A stretch of DNA of 64,000 nucleotides. Origin: an uncultured Bacillota bacterium (GTDB taxonomy: Bacteria; Bacillota_I; Bacilli_A; Erysipelotrichales; Erysipelotrichaceae). Shown here one piece after another: positions 29,124-38,646 of the stretch. Position numbers and translations under genes: made by a program. Position 1 is the first letter of the stretch. Each line of letters opens with the position of its first letter. The stretch is from contig CAMNFQ010000002.1 of the NCBI GenBank assembly GCA_946537295.1, positions 1-64,000 of the forward strand, written 5' to 3'. The notes beneath the pieces were generated by a model that was given only the letters and a program-made list of their open reading frames with translations, was not told the origin of the DNA and did no database searches.

Positions 29124-30089
29124 ATGAACAGGACACCGGCTTATGAAGGCAAAAACAACTATCTGTTTGTAAGCTATGCTCATAAAGATTCTGAGCAGGT
29201 TTTGCCTATGATCAGAAGGATGTATGAAGAGAAATACCGGGTCTGGTATGATCAGGGGATCGTTCCCGGTAGTGAATGGCCACACAATATTGAAGTACAT
29301 CTGAAAGGATGTTCAACGGTATTGACCTTTACCTCAAAAAATTCCCTGGCTTCTCCAAACTGTGAAAACGAAGTAGTCAATGCGATCAGAAACAAGAAGA
29401 AGATCATCCAGTATTCCTTAGATGGCTCTGTTCATCCACTTTTAGGAAGTGATGTTGTAGATACGCCAGATGAGCTGATAAACAGACTCAGCGATGATTT
29501 GATAGGTGATGGAACCGGTTATGAGATAAAACAATCAAATAAGAGAAGACTGTCTTTCTGGAATGTATTGCTTGGTTTTTCCTTTATACTGATCATTGCT
29601 CTGATTGGGGCTATCTATGGCTTTGAGCAGGGCTATTTTGATAAATATCTGCCTAGTAGAGATACATCTGAAGAAGAAATCATTACCGTAAAACCTGAGG
29701 AAAAAGTTGAAATCGATAATGATATTTTTGCTCAGGCAATCCTTGCTCAGCTAAGCGAGGAAGATCTGTTTCGGGAAATAGAAATCACAGATGATGATCG
29801 GATTGTGTTATGCGATGCCTTGAATTTAGATAAGAATAAGAAACTGACATATTATGATCTTACAAAAATAGCAGATCAGGATGTGATGATAAGTGATTGT
29901 TCTGAGAAGTGTCTAAGTCTTCTTAAATATCTTCCACAATTAAGAAGACTTCAGATCGATTCAACAAATATCGATTCTCTGGAAGCATTAAATGAATGCG
30001 CAAAACTTGAAGAAGTTACCATCAGTGAAAGAAGCTTTCCAATAAAAATAGAAAGTGAAAGAAGATTCAAAATAATATACACAAAATAA
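29124..30089 (+). CDS. TIR domain, TM helix, short LRR-like C-terminus
   Basis: NNYLFVSYAHKDSEQVLPMIRRMYEEKYRVWYDQGIVPGSEWPHNIEVHLKGCSTVLTFTSKNSLASPNCENEVVNAI; TM FWNVLLGFSFILIIALIGAIYGF; LPQLRRLQIDSTNIDSLEALNECAKLEEVTI. Confidence 0.88.
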   Translation: MNRTPAYEGKNNYLFVSYAHKDSEQVLPMIRRMYEEKYRVWYDQGIVPGSEWPHNIEVHLKGCSTVLTFTSKNSLASPNCENEVVNAIRNKKKIIQYSLDGSVHPLLGSDVVDTPDELINRLSDDLIGDGTGYEIKQSNKRRLSFWNVLLGFSFILIIALIGAIYGFEQGYFDKYLPSRDTSEEEIITVKPEEKVEIDNDIFAQAILAQLSEEDLFREIEITDDDRIVLCDALNLDKNKKLTYYDLTKIADQDVMISDCSEKCLSLLKYLPQLRRLQIDSTNIDSLEALNECAKLEEVTISERSFPIKIESERRFKIIYTK

Positions 30090-30112
30090 AAAGCTCAAAT
30101 TTGAGCTTTTTA
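30089..30112. terminator. Bidirectional terminator
   Basis: AAAAAGCTCAAATTTGAGCTTTTT perfect palindrome between convergent genes. Confidence 0.8.
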
Positions 30113-30592
30113 GATGATTTCAATAGTTTTGATCTTCTGTTCAGTAAGCGGCTTATCTCTGAAATCGGTCTTGGTTTCAGCGATCTCATCGACAACTTCG
30201 ATACCGCTTGTTATCTTACCGAAAGCAGCATATTGTCCATCAAGATGAGGTGAATCTTTATGCATGATGAAGAATTGTGATGAAGCAGAGTTAGGATCCA
30301 TAGCTCTGGCCATTGATAAGACACCTCTGGTATGTTTCAGTTCGTTGATAACACCATTGGAAAGGAATTCACCTTTGATCTTGTTGCTTGAGCCACCCAT
30401 ACCTGTACCGGTTGGATCACCACCCTGGATCATGAAACCTCTGATAACGCGATGAAAGATCAGCCCGTCATAGAATTTTTCTTTGACAAGATTTACAAAA
30501 TTCTCAACTGTGATAGGGGCTACATCAGGATAGAGTTCAGCTTCCATCTGCTTGCCGTTGTCCATTGTAATTCTGATTTTGATATTTTCCAT
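30110..30592 (-). CDS. Cyclophilin-type peptidyl-prolyl cis-trans isomerase
   Basis: YDGLIFHRVIRGFMIQGGDPTGTGMGGS, LSMARAMDPNSASSQFFIMHKDSPHLDGQYAAFGKI. Confidence 0.95.
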   Translation of the reverse strand: MENIKIRITMDNGKQMEAELYPDVAPITVENFVNLVKEKFYDGLIFHRVIRGFMIQGGDPTGTGMGGSSNKIKGEFLSNGVINELKHTRGVLSMARAMDPNSASSQFFIMHKDSPHLDGQYAAFGKITSGIEVVDEIAETKTDFRDKPLTEQKIKTIEII

Positions 30593-30658
30593 AATTAACC
30601 TCGTTAACACCATTCTAGCATTTTGAGATATAATTTAAACATAATTTTGGAGGGTAGT

Positions 30659-32008
30659 ATGAACGAATATGTTAGTAGCGTCATCTCTTATGTAAAAGAG
30701 AAATATGCCCATCAGCCTGAATTTGTTCAGACGGTTGAAGAGGTATTGACTTCAGTCTCTCCAGTGATCGATGCTCATCCTGAATATGTCAAGGCAGATC
30801 TATTGAAGAGAATGGTGGAACCAGAGAGATTTTTCAGATTCAGAGTAGTTTGGACAGATGACAACAACAACGTCAAGGTAAATATTGGATACAGATGTCA
30901 GTTCAATGGTGCCATTGGACCTTACAAGGGTGGACTTCGCTTTAAAAACAATGTTAATGAAAGTATCATGAAGTTTCTGGGCTTTGAACAGATCTTCAAG
31001 AATTCGCTGACCGGTTTACCAATCGGTGGAGCTAAGGGTGGCTCAGATTTTGATCCGGCAGGTAAATCAGATGCGGAGATCATGAGATTCTGTCAAAGTT
31101 TCATGACCGCTTTATATCGCTATATCGGACCGGATATCGATGTACCAGCCGGTGATATCGGTGTTGGTTCTCGAGAGATCGGTTATCTTTATGGCCAGTA
31201 CAGAAGACTTAAAGGTGTCTTTGAAAATGGTGTTCTTACCGGTAAAGGATTGAGCTATGGCGGATCACTGATCAGACCGGAAGCTACAGGCTATGGAGCA
31301 GTCTATTACCTGCAGAGAGTTCTGGAACATGAAAATGATACATTGGAAGGCAAGAAGATTGCTGTATCAGGATATGGAAATGTTTCCTGGGGTATCATGA
31401 AAAAGGCAGCTCAGCTTGGTGCCAAAGTAACATACATGTCAGGCTCAGCCGGTTATATCCATGATGAAGAAGGCATCAATACCGATGAGAAACTTGATTT
31501 CATTCTGAAACTCAGAGAAAGCAACTCCAAGAATCTTAAATCATATGCCGATAAATTCAATTGTGAATTTGTACCAAACGCAAAATTCTGGGGCATAAAG
31601 GATGTTGATATCTATATGCCTGCCGCTACACAAAATGAAGTCGACATGGCTGAAGCAGAAAAGATTGTAGCATCAGGTGTGAAATACTATCTGGAAGTAT
31701 CCAATATGCCTACAACAAATGAGGCTATTGCATATCTGAGAAGTAATGGTATTATCGTTGCACCATCAAAGGCTGTCAATGCCGGAGGTGTTGGTGTTTC
31801 AGCCTTAGAAATGGCACAGAACTCAGAAAGACTGATCTGGACAGCAGAAGAAGTAGAAGCTAGGCTGAAACGGATGATGTATGACATCTATGATAAATCA
31901 GTTGCTGCAGCGAAAGAATATGGTCTGGGTTATGATCTGATCGCCGGTGCCAATATTGCCGGATTCAAGAAAGTTGCACAGGCTATGCTGGAACAGGGAT
32001 TATTCTAA
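30659..32008 (+). CDS. gdhA: Glutamate dehydrogenase (hexameric, NADP-type)
   Basis: GPYKGGLRFKNNVNESIMKFLGFEQIFKNSLTGLPIGGAKGGSDFDP, DIDVPAGDIGVGSREIGYLYGQY; start placed at ATG after ggagg. Confidence 0.95.
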   Translation: MNEYVSSVISYVKEKYAHQPEFVQTVEEVLTSVSPVIDAHPEYVKADLLKRMVEPERFFRFRVVWTDDNNNVKVNIGYRCQFNGAIGPYKGGLRFKNNVNESIMKFLGFEQIFKNSLTGLPIGGAKGGSDFDPAGKSDAEIMRFCQSFMTALYRYIGPDIDVPAGDIGVGSREIGYLYGQYRRLKGVFENGVLTGKGLSYGGSLIRPEATGYGAVYYLQRVLEHENDTLEGKKIAVSGYGNVSWGIMKKAAQLGAKVTYMSGSAGYIHDEEGINTDEKLDFILKLRESNSKNLKSYADKFNCEFVPNAKFWGIKDVDIYMPAATQNEVDMAEAEKIVASGVKYYLEVSNMPTTNEAIAYLRSNGIIVAPSKAVNAGGVGVSALEMAQNSERLIWTAEEVEARLKRMMYDIYDKSVAAAKEYGLGYDLIAGANIAGFKKVAQAMLEQGLF

Positions 32009-32019
32009 AAACAATGAAG

Positions 32020-32044
32020 ACAGCAGAAAGATCTGCTGTTTTTA
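32020..32044 (+). terminator. Rho-independent terminator after gdhA
   Basis: ACAGCAGA-aaga-TCTGCTGT followed by TTTT. Confidence 0.75.
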
Positions 32045-32093
32045 TATGGAAATAATATCTTATAATGAAAACAGGTATTTAAAGGGGATCGTT

Positions 32094-33332
32094 ATGAATA
32101 GAAAGATTATAATACTCGTATTACTTTTATTATTTGTCTTAAGTGCCTGTGGCAAGAAAGAAGAAAAAGTAAACAGCAATGCAGAAACACTGAAACTTAA
32201 CAGTATCTTTAAACCGAAAGGTGATCTTGCGAATATCAAGATGCAGGATACTTCGGAATTAAGTGAAGAACAGGTTGCGGAAGTAAACAGAGCTATGAGA
32301 GCCTATTCGCCTGGTTCAAATACACCTCTGATCAATAATGCTGAGAATTTCTATTATTATTCAAGACTTGAAGGAGAAGCCAAAGACATCTATGATGCTT
32401 TGATCCTGCTGGTAGAGGATCCAGTTGATCCAAATAATATCGTCATGTATTCAACTGCAAGTGATGTAAATTCTGATGAATTCAATCAGACACTTCGTCT
32501 GGCTTACTATTCAATGTTGTATGATCATCCGGAACTTTTCTGGCTGTATAACGATATCGATGCTTCGATCATGATCGGTGCTGCCAAGAATCGTTCAGCT
32601 GATGGTTATCTTGATGTCTATTTCTATTTTGAAGAACCATATACCGATTTCAGAAAGAATGTTGAGACCTTCAACAAGGCTGCTGAAGATTTCCTCAAAG
32701 ATATTGATCTGAATGCAAGCGAAGCTGAGATAGCTTTAGCGATCCATGATAAACTGATTAATTCAGTAAGATATGATCAGGAAGTATTAAACAATGATAT
32801 CTATGCTGATTATGCTCATACCGCCTATGGTGCTTTAGTTGCTAACAGCAGAGGCGAAGCAAATACGGCAGTATGTGATGGCTATTCTCTGGCTTATGAA
32901 TATCTGCTGCAGCAGGCAGGACTTGAAGCAGCCGTGATTATTGGTAATGCAGGAAATACTGCAAGTGATGCCGGAGGCCATGCCTGGAGTATTGTCAAGA
33001 TCGATGGTGAGTGGCATGAAGTAGATTCCTGCTGGGATGACTTTGGAACACTCGATGAACAGCTGGAAGACTATAAGAATGAAGATTTCTATTCCTACTA
33101 TATGGAAGCACTTAATGATAAAGACTATCGTAACACTCTGGAACACTATCTCTATATGGTATCAACCGATACGATTTCCAAATATGTTCCTGGTGAAGAA
33201 TATACCTATTATTCAAAAGATGGTGCCTACAAGTATTCATTAGTTGATGAAGGAGTGCATATCAGAGCTTCTGAGGTATCTGATTGGGTACCGGTAAATG
33301 AGCTGATCGAACTGGCACCGGTAGCAGAATAA
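32094..33332 (+). CDS. Lipoprotein with transglutaminase-like domain
   Basis: Lipobox LSACGKK; AVCDGYSLAYEYLLQQAGLEAAVIIG, GGHAWSIVKIDGEWHEVDSCWDD (Cys/His/Asp triad pattern). Start chosen at ATGAATAGAAAG. Confidence 0.85.
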   Translation: MNRKIIILVLLLLFVLSACGKKEEKVNSNAETLKLNSIFKPKGDLANIKMQDTSELSEEQVAEVNRAMRAYSPGSNTPLINNAENFYYYSRLEGEAKDIYDALILLVEDPVDPNNIVMYSTASDVNSDEFNQTLRLAYYSMLYDHPELFWLYNDIDASIMIGAAKNRSADGYLDVYFYFEEPYTDFRKNVETFNKAAEDFLKDIDLNASEAEIALAIHDKLINSVRYDQEVLNNDIYADYAHTAYGALVANSRGEANTAVCDGYSLAYEYLLQQAGLEAAVIIGNAGNTASDAGGHAWSIVKIDGEWHEVDSCWDDFGTLDEQLEDYKNEDFYSYYMEALNDKDYRNTLEHYLYMVSTDTISKYVPGEEYTYYSKDGAYKYSLVDEGVHIRASEVSDWVPVNELIELAPVAE

Positions 33333-33341
33333 ACAAAACAG

Positions 33342-33363
33342 ACCGGAGTGATTCCGGTTTTTT
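33342..33363 (+). terminator. Rho-independent terminator
   Basis: ACCGGA-gtgat-TCCGGT followed by TTTTT. Confidence 0.7.
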
Positions 33364-33369
33364 GGATTT

Positions 33370-36300
33370 ATGAAGACAAAAGTTCAAAAGATCATCGCTG
33401 TACTGCTTATCATTCTTATTCTGGCAGGATGCAACAAAGAAAGTAATAAGGTCAAGCCAAAGCTTGAACTTCTTGATGTGCCTGAAACAAGTATCTCCAA
33501 GGCAATGGATCAGAAGTCTAAACAGGTTGAGACTGATAACAGTGAACTGAAACAGCTACAGAAAGCTGATAAAAAGAAAAAGGCATACACGATCATGATC
33601 TATATGGTCGGCTCAAACCTGGAAAGCCGTAATGGAGCAGCAACCAAAGATCTCAGAGAAATAGAATCAGCCAACGTCGATTTCACTAACAATAATGTAC
33701 TGGTCTATGCCGGAGGAAGCAGAAGATGGAACTATGATGTACCTAATACTGCTAACTCTCTTCTTGATATGGCTAAGGAAGATAAGATCATTGCTCAGAC
33801 TGATGATACAGCCGATATGGGTACACCAGAGACCTTAGCTTCCTTTATCAATTACGCAACAGATAATTATCCGGCTGAACATTATGGATTGATCCTGTGG
33901 AATCATGGTGGTGGACCAGTCTTTGGCTATGGTGCTGATGAACTGTTCTCTAATGACTCACTGCTCTTACAGGAAATGCGATCAGCCCTTGATACAACAA
34001 TCTTCAAAGATCAGAAACTGGACTTTGTCGGCTTTGATGCCTGTCTGATGGGTAGTGTCGAGCTGGCGAAACTCTGGAAAGACTACGCTTCATACATGAT
34101 CGCTTCAGAAGAACTGGAAGCAGGTGATGGCTGGGATTACAGTTTCTTAGAAACTCTTAATAACGGAGTAGAGCCGATCGGTGTTTCATCAGCTATCGTT
34201 TCAAGCTATGAGAAATACTATAAGGACAATCAGAGTGAATTCTATCATCCTGATGCGACATTGGCTTTAATGGATCTCAGTAAGACTGAAGAGTTTGCTT
34301 CAGCAATGGATGAACTCTTTGATCAGATCAACAATAACCTTGATGAACAAAGCTACATTGAACTATCCCGTAACCGTGCAGAAAGTAAAGCCTTCGGTTT
34401 GGCGGCTACAGGCAGTATTGAAGAGTCCTATGATCTGTTGGATGCTCTTGATTTTGCACAAAAGTATGAAGCGATCTATCCTGACAGCGTCAATAAAATA
34501 AACAAGTCACTAGAAGAAATGATCGTAACAATGACTTCAAACGTTGAAAACGTCAATGGCATCTCGATCTATTTTCCTGGTGATAATACAGAACTGTATG
34601 AATCTTCTAAAAAGGTTGATTATTATCAGTCTGATTCCTTAAACAGACTTACAGAGAATTATTCACGTTCTCTGATAAGTGGAGAAACTGACTGGAGACT
34701 TAATGAAATTGAACAAAGTGGAGATGAACTCACTTTAAAACTTACTGAAGATCAAAGTGGTGAACTAGCCAAAGCAATGTATACAGTCTTACGGAGAAAC
34801 TCTTTTGGCCGTTTTGCCTATGCCTTGTGTAATATTGAAATCAAACCAGATGAGAATGGTATCCTTCATATACCATCTGATCCTAAACTTATTGCAGCAG
34901 TATCTGATCTATCCGAGAGTTATGTACCATGGACTTTTGTAGAGACCAGTACCAGTTCTTCTTCAAAGAGTTATCGCAGTGTTCTGACTTATCTTTCAGC
35001 CGGATCAGATTTCACTGATTTTGATTCCAATGCGGATGAAAAGGTTCAGATAAGTATCGATATGATTGGTGATGATATCCTCATTAAAGATGTAATTGCT
35101 GATGAAGCGGCAGCCGGCCTTGCTGGTAAAGGTTCGATCGATGTTTCACACTACAAGACGATCATTGATGGTGCCTTTGGTGCCTATACGCCATCGCGAG
35201 ATGAAGAAGGCAATATGAAACCATTCTATGAGTGGCAAAGTTCCGGTATGGAATACTATCCACTTGATCTGGAAAGCAATTTCCATTTTGTCACCAGAAA
35301 CGTATCTGATTATAATGCTGAATTTGTTGTACAGGTTTTATGTCGCGATGCCGATGGAAAGACACATGCTTCAGACATCGCATATTTACCAAAACGTAAT
35401 GAAGGCATTACCAGAAGTATTACAACACCAAATGGTTCATTCAATTTCAGGATCTATGATGATCACGCGGAAATGATTACATATGAAGGAACTGATGAAA
35501 TCTTAGAAATACCAGAAACTGTTTCAGGTCTTCCTGTAACAGTTCTTAGTAACCTGACTGGCGTACATAATGATACAATCAAGAAATTAACTATTCCTGA
35601 TAGCGTTGTAGAGATCAAAGATGAGACTTTCTATAAGTATTCAGCACTTGAAGAAGTCAGCTTTCCAGATGGTCTAAAAAAGATCGGTGCAGCAGCTTTC
35701 AAATATTGTCAGAACTTGAAAAAAGCAGATCTACCATCATCGCTTGAATCAATCGGGCGTTCAGCCTTTGCGAGATGCGATATCGAAACTTCAAACATTC
35801 CAGAGAATGTTTCATATATTGGTTCACTCATCTATCTTGATAATCAGAATCTGAAGAAGATTAGCGTTGATAGTAACAATAAAAACTATAAAGATATTGA
35901 TGGTGTGCTTTTCAGCAAGGATGGCACTAAACTGATTGAATATCCATGTGGTAAATCAGTTTCCTATACGATCCCAGAATCCTGTGAAGAAATAATATAT
36001 GGTGCCTTTGGTTCATCTAAACTTGAACATATCACAATGAATGAAGGTCTTAAAAAGATTGGAAACAATGCGTTCTTTAATTGTATCTATCTCAAGGAAC
36101 TGGAGTTACCAGAAAGCTTGGAAGAAATTGGCGAAAGAGCTTTTGGTGATCTGTTACTGTTCAGTCTTGATAAAGATAAGATGACACTAATTGATAATGT
36201 ACATATTGGTTCCAAGGTAAAGTATATCGGACAGAAGGCTTTCAATGGCTTACTGATCAGAAACTTTGATGTTGATGAAAACAACGAACAGTATGGTTCT

Positions 36301-37761
36301 AACGGTGGTTTTATTACCAATAAAGCAAAAGATACAATACTGCAATGTCCACGTTCTATGGGTGAACTGATCGTGATTCCTGAGAGTATCACAACATTAA
36401 GTTACTCGGTATTTGAAGATATGGAAGGAGCCAGAGAATTCTTTATTCCTGATGAAACCTTCCGTTTTGCCAGCAGGATCTTTAAAGTTGATTCCTATGA
36501 CTATGATGAAGATGGCAGATCGATCCCAATCTATAATGTCATCATTCATTGTAGTGAAGGCTCAGCTGCTGAAGAATATGCGGAAATGTTTGAATATGAA
36601 CATGATGAGATAACAGATCCGGAATTAAGGAAAAAAGAAAGAATCAGTGAAAAGACTGAAAATGGTGAAATGGTCTTTGATGTATATGCTGATCATGCAG
36701 CATTTGTCGGATATGCTGGTGAAGATGAAGAACTGATCATACCTGATACATTTAATGAGAAACCGGTAGAAGAGATATACAGAAGAGATACTGTTGATTA
36801 TTCTGATCGAGCTTTTGATGCCTCTAAATTGAAGCGTTTGGTTTTGCCAGCCCATCTTAAGAAGATCGATACCAAGGTATTGAATGATATGTATAATCTG
36901 AAAGAGATTGAGATCTCAGAAGAGGCAGAGAACTATGTGATCAAAGATAAGATCCTTTTAAGTAAAGATGGAAAACAATTGATCTATCTGTTCAAGAATG
37001 AAAAAGACATTACGCTACCTGAAGGAATAGAAACAATATGCAGCTATTCATTCAGAAGCGGAGGATCGATCGAAAAGGTCGTTATGCCTGATAGTGTTGA
37101 AACGATCGAGAAAAATGCGATGTCTGGAATGTATTCTTTGAAACAGATCGAATTCTCAAAGAATCTGAAAGTGATTGAAAACAGCGCCTTTGGTTCTGCT
37201 TCATTAGAGAACATTGTCTTACCGGAAAGTGTTAAAACACTTGGTTCATATCTGTTTGAAATAGAGTATCCGCAAAATGAACTAATCATTCCTGATGGTA
37301 TTGAAAGTATTGGGGATAGCTGTTTCTATAGCTATGATCAGCAACATCCTATCAAAGATGGTGTGATCCATATTGGAAAGAATACCCAGATCCATTATTC
37401 ATCTTTTGATGGTCTCTTATATGACAGTTTTGATCTGAATAAGGATAATCCATACTACAGTGTTAAAGATGGTTTCCTGTTGGATAAACAGGGAAAGAAA
37501 CTGATCCTTTGTCCTAGCAATATTACAGGAACGATAAAAGTTCCTGAAGGTGTAGAAGAACTGGGTTCAGGATGTTTCAGAGCAGCGCATGGAGTAAGAG
37601 ATATCTATCTGCCTGATTCTTTGATCAGTATCTATTCAACTGCCTTTGATGTACATTATGGTGAAGAACAGAAATACGATATCGTACTTCATTGTTCAAA
37701 AGATTCTGAGGCAGCCAGATATGCTGAAAGTAATGACATACCATGGGTTGATGATAACTAA
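33370..37761 (+). CDS. Lipoprotein: clostripain-type (C11) cysteine protease domain fused to BspA-like LRR domains
   Basis: Lipobox LAGCNKE; GLILWNHGGGPVFGYG (His) and FVGFDACLMGSVELA (Cys); many LRR_5-type repeats (LKKIGAAAFKYCQNLKKADLPSSLESIGRSAF). Confidence 0.9.
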   Translation: MKTKVQKIIAVLLIILILAGCNKESNKVKPKLELLDVPETSISKAMDQKSKQVETDNSELKQLQKADKKKKAYTIMIYMVGSNLESRNGAATKDLREIESANVDFTNNNVLVYAGGSRRWNYDVPNTANSLLDMAKEDKIIAQTDDTADMGTPETLASFINYATDNYPAEHYGLILWNHGGGPVFGYGADELFSNDSLLLQEMRSALDTTIFKDQKLDFVGFDACLMGSVELAKLWKDYASYMIASEELEAGDGWDYSFLETLNNGVEPIGVSSAIVSSYEKYYKDNQSEFYHPDATLALMDLSKTEEFASAMDELFDQINNNLDEQSYIELSRNRAESKAFGLAATGSIEESYDLLDALDFAQKYEAIYPDSVNKINKSLEEMIVTMTSNVENVNGISIYFPGDNTELYESSKKVDYYQSDSLNRLTENYSRSLISGETDWRLNEIEQSGDELTLKLTEDQSGELAKAMYTVLRRNSFGRFAYALCNIEIKPDENGILHIPSDPKLIAAVSDLSESYVPWTFVETSTSSSSKSYRSVLTYLSAGSDFTDFDSNADEKVQISIDMIGDDILIKDVIADEAAAGLAGKGSIDVSHYKTIIDGAFGAYTPSRDEEGNMKPFYEWQSSGMEYYPLDLESNFHFVTRNVSDYNAEFVVQVLCRDADGKTHASDIAYLPKRNEGITRSITTPNGSFNFRIYDDHAEMITYEGTDEILEIPETVSGLPVTVLSNLTGVHNDTIKKLTIPDSVVEIKDETFYKYSALEEVSFPDGLKKIGAAAFKYCQNLKKADLPSSLESIGRSAFARCDIETSNIPENVSYIGSLIYLDNQNLKKISVDSNNKNYKDIDGVLFSKDGTKLIEYPCGKSVSYTIPESCEEIIYGAFGSSKLEHITMNEGLKKIGNNAFFNCIYLKELELPESLEEIGERAFGDLLLFSLDKDKMTLIDNVHIGSKVKYIGQKAFNGLLIRNFDVDENNEQYGSNGGFITNKAKDTILQCPRSMGELIVIPESITTLSYSVFEDMEGAREFFIPDETFRFASRIFKVDSYDYDEDGRSIPIYNVIIHCSEGSAAEEYAEMFEYEHDEITDPELRKKERISEKTENGEMVFDVYADHAAFVGYAGEDEELIIPDTFNEKPVEEIYRRDTVDYSDRAFDASKLKRLVLPAHLKKIDTKVLNDMYNLKEIEISEEAENYVIKDKILLSKDGKQLIYLFKNEKDITLPEGIETICSYSFRSGGSIEKVVMPDSVETIEKNAMSGMYSLKQIEFSKNLKVIENSAFGSASLENIVLPESVKTLGSYLFEIEYPQNELIIPDGIESIGDSCFYSYDQQHPIKDGVIHIGKNTQIHYSSFDGLLYDSFDLNKDNPYYSVKDGFLLDKQGKKLILCPSNITGTIKVPEGVEELGSGCFRAAHGVRDIYLPDSLISIYSTAFDVHYGEEQKYDIVLHCSKDSEAARYAESNDIPWVDDN

Positions 37762-37788
37762 AAAAGTAAACGTTAAGTTTACTTTTTT
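37760..37788. terminator. Bidirectional terminator
   Basis: AAAAAAGTAAAC-gttaa-GTTTACTTTTTT. Confidence 0.8.
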
Positions 37789-38579
37789 AAGGAATCTTTG
37801 AATACGTAATACTTCTGATATATGAATTCGGTGATCAGGTTTATCACCATATTCATGATCGTGACCACATAATCATTCCAACCCAGTGTACCTGTGAGGT
37901 AGTTACCTAATATGGTCGATAATGGGGTAAAGACACAATAGAAGGCAAAGACCTTAGCCATCGCAATTGGAACATTTGATGCTGACTTGAAAGTGATATT
38001 TCTGTTGAGGGTAAAGTTCCACAAGACAGACAAGACAAGTGAGATCACATAACTTGGCCACCAGCCCAGTTTGATCACATCATTAAGTAATGCAAAACTT
38101 CCTAACTGAATGATACCTGCCGACAATGAGAACAGGACAAACTTGATGCTTTGAAACAGACTTGAGTCATTACCTTTTTTCTTTCTGAGATAATCCTCTG
38201 CCTTATCGAGAACTTCCTTCATGTTTTCGAATGTCAGGATGTTTCTGGCATCGACATAATCTAACAGAAGGATCTCATCAACTTCATCTTCCTGTTTCTG
38301 ATACTGCTGATTCTTGTAGGTTCCGATAAAATAGATCGAACGTTTATCCTTGCCGTTAGGCATTACATAATCAAGAACTTCACGGAATCCTGTATCAAGT
38401 TTTATCTTGATTCCGACTTCTTCTCTTATTTCTCTTTTTGCCGCTTCGACTTCTGTTTCTCCTTCTTCGATGTGTCCTTTAGGGAAACCGTAGTTTCCAT
38501 GGAAGTCTTTGCTGACAAGATATTTTCTTTCACCATCTATCAGAGTATAGATGATTGCTCCTGCACTGATTTCTGACAT
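37779..38579 (-). CDS. NUDIX hydrolase domain fused to GtrA-like membrane domain
   Basis: NUDIX box GHIEEGETEVEAAKREIREEVGI; C-term four-TM GtrA-like LSVLWNFTLNRNITFK...LITEFIYQKYYVFK. Confidence 0.88.
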   Translation of the reverse strand: MSEISAGAIIYTLIDGERKYLVSKDFHGNYGFPKGHIEEGETEVEAAKREIREEVGIKIKLDTGFREVLDYVMPNGKDKRSIYFIGTYKNQQYQKQEDEVDEILLLDYVDARNILTFENMKEVLDKAEDYLRKKKGNDSSLFQSIKFVLFSLSAGIIQLGSFALLNDVIKLGWWPSYVISLVLSVLWNFTLNRNITFKSASNVPIAMAKVFAFYCVFTPLSTILGNYLTGTLGWNDYVVTIMNMVINLITEFIYQKYYVFKDSLKK

Positions 38580-38646
38580 GATAACATTATAACCTTTTCA
38601 TATAATCAAAGCACAATTAATGATTAAATTATTATATGATAGGTAT

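Noticed and set aside
35480-37700. Repeated segments as a possible DNA repeat or CRISPR-like array
   Set aside because: They are protein-level LRR_5 repeats in the clostripain-LRR lipoprotein; no regularly spaced identical DNA repeats were seen.
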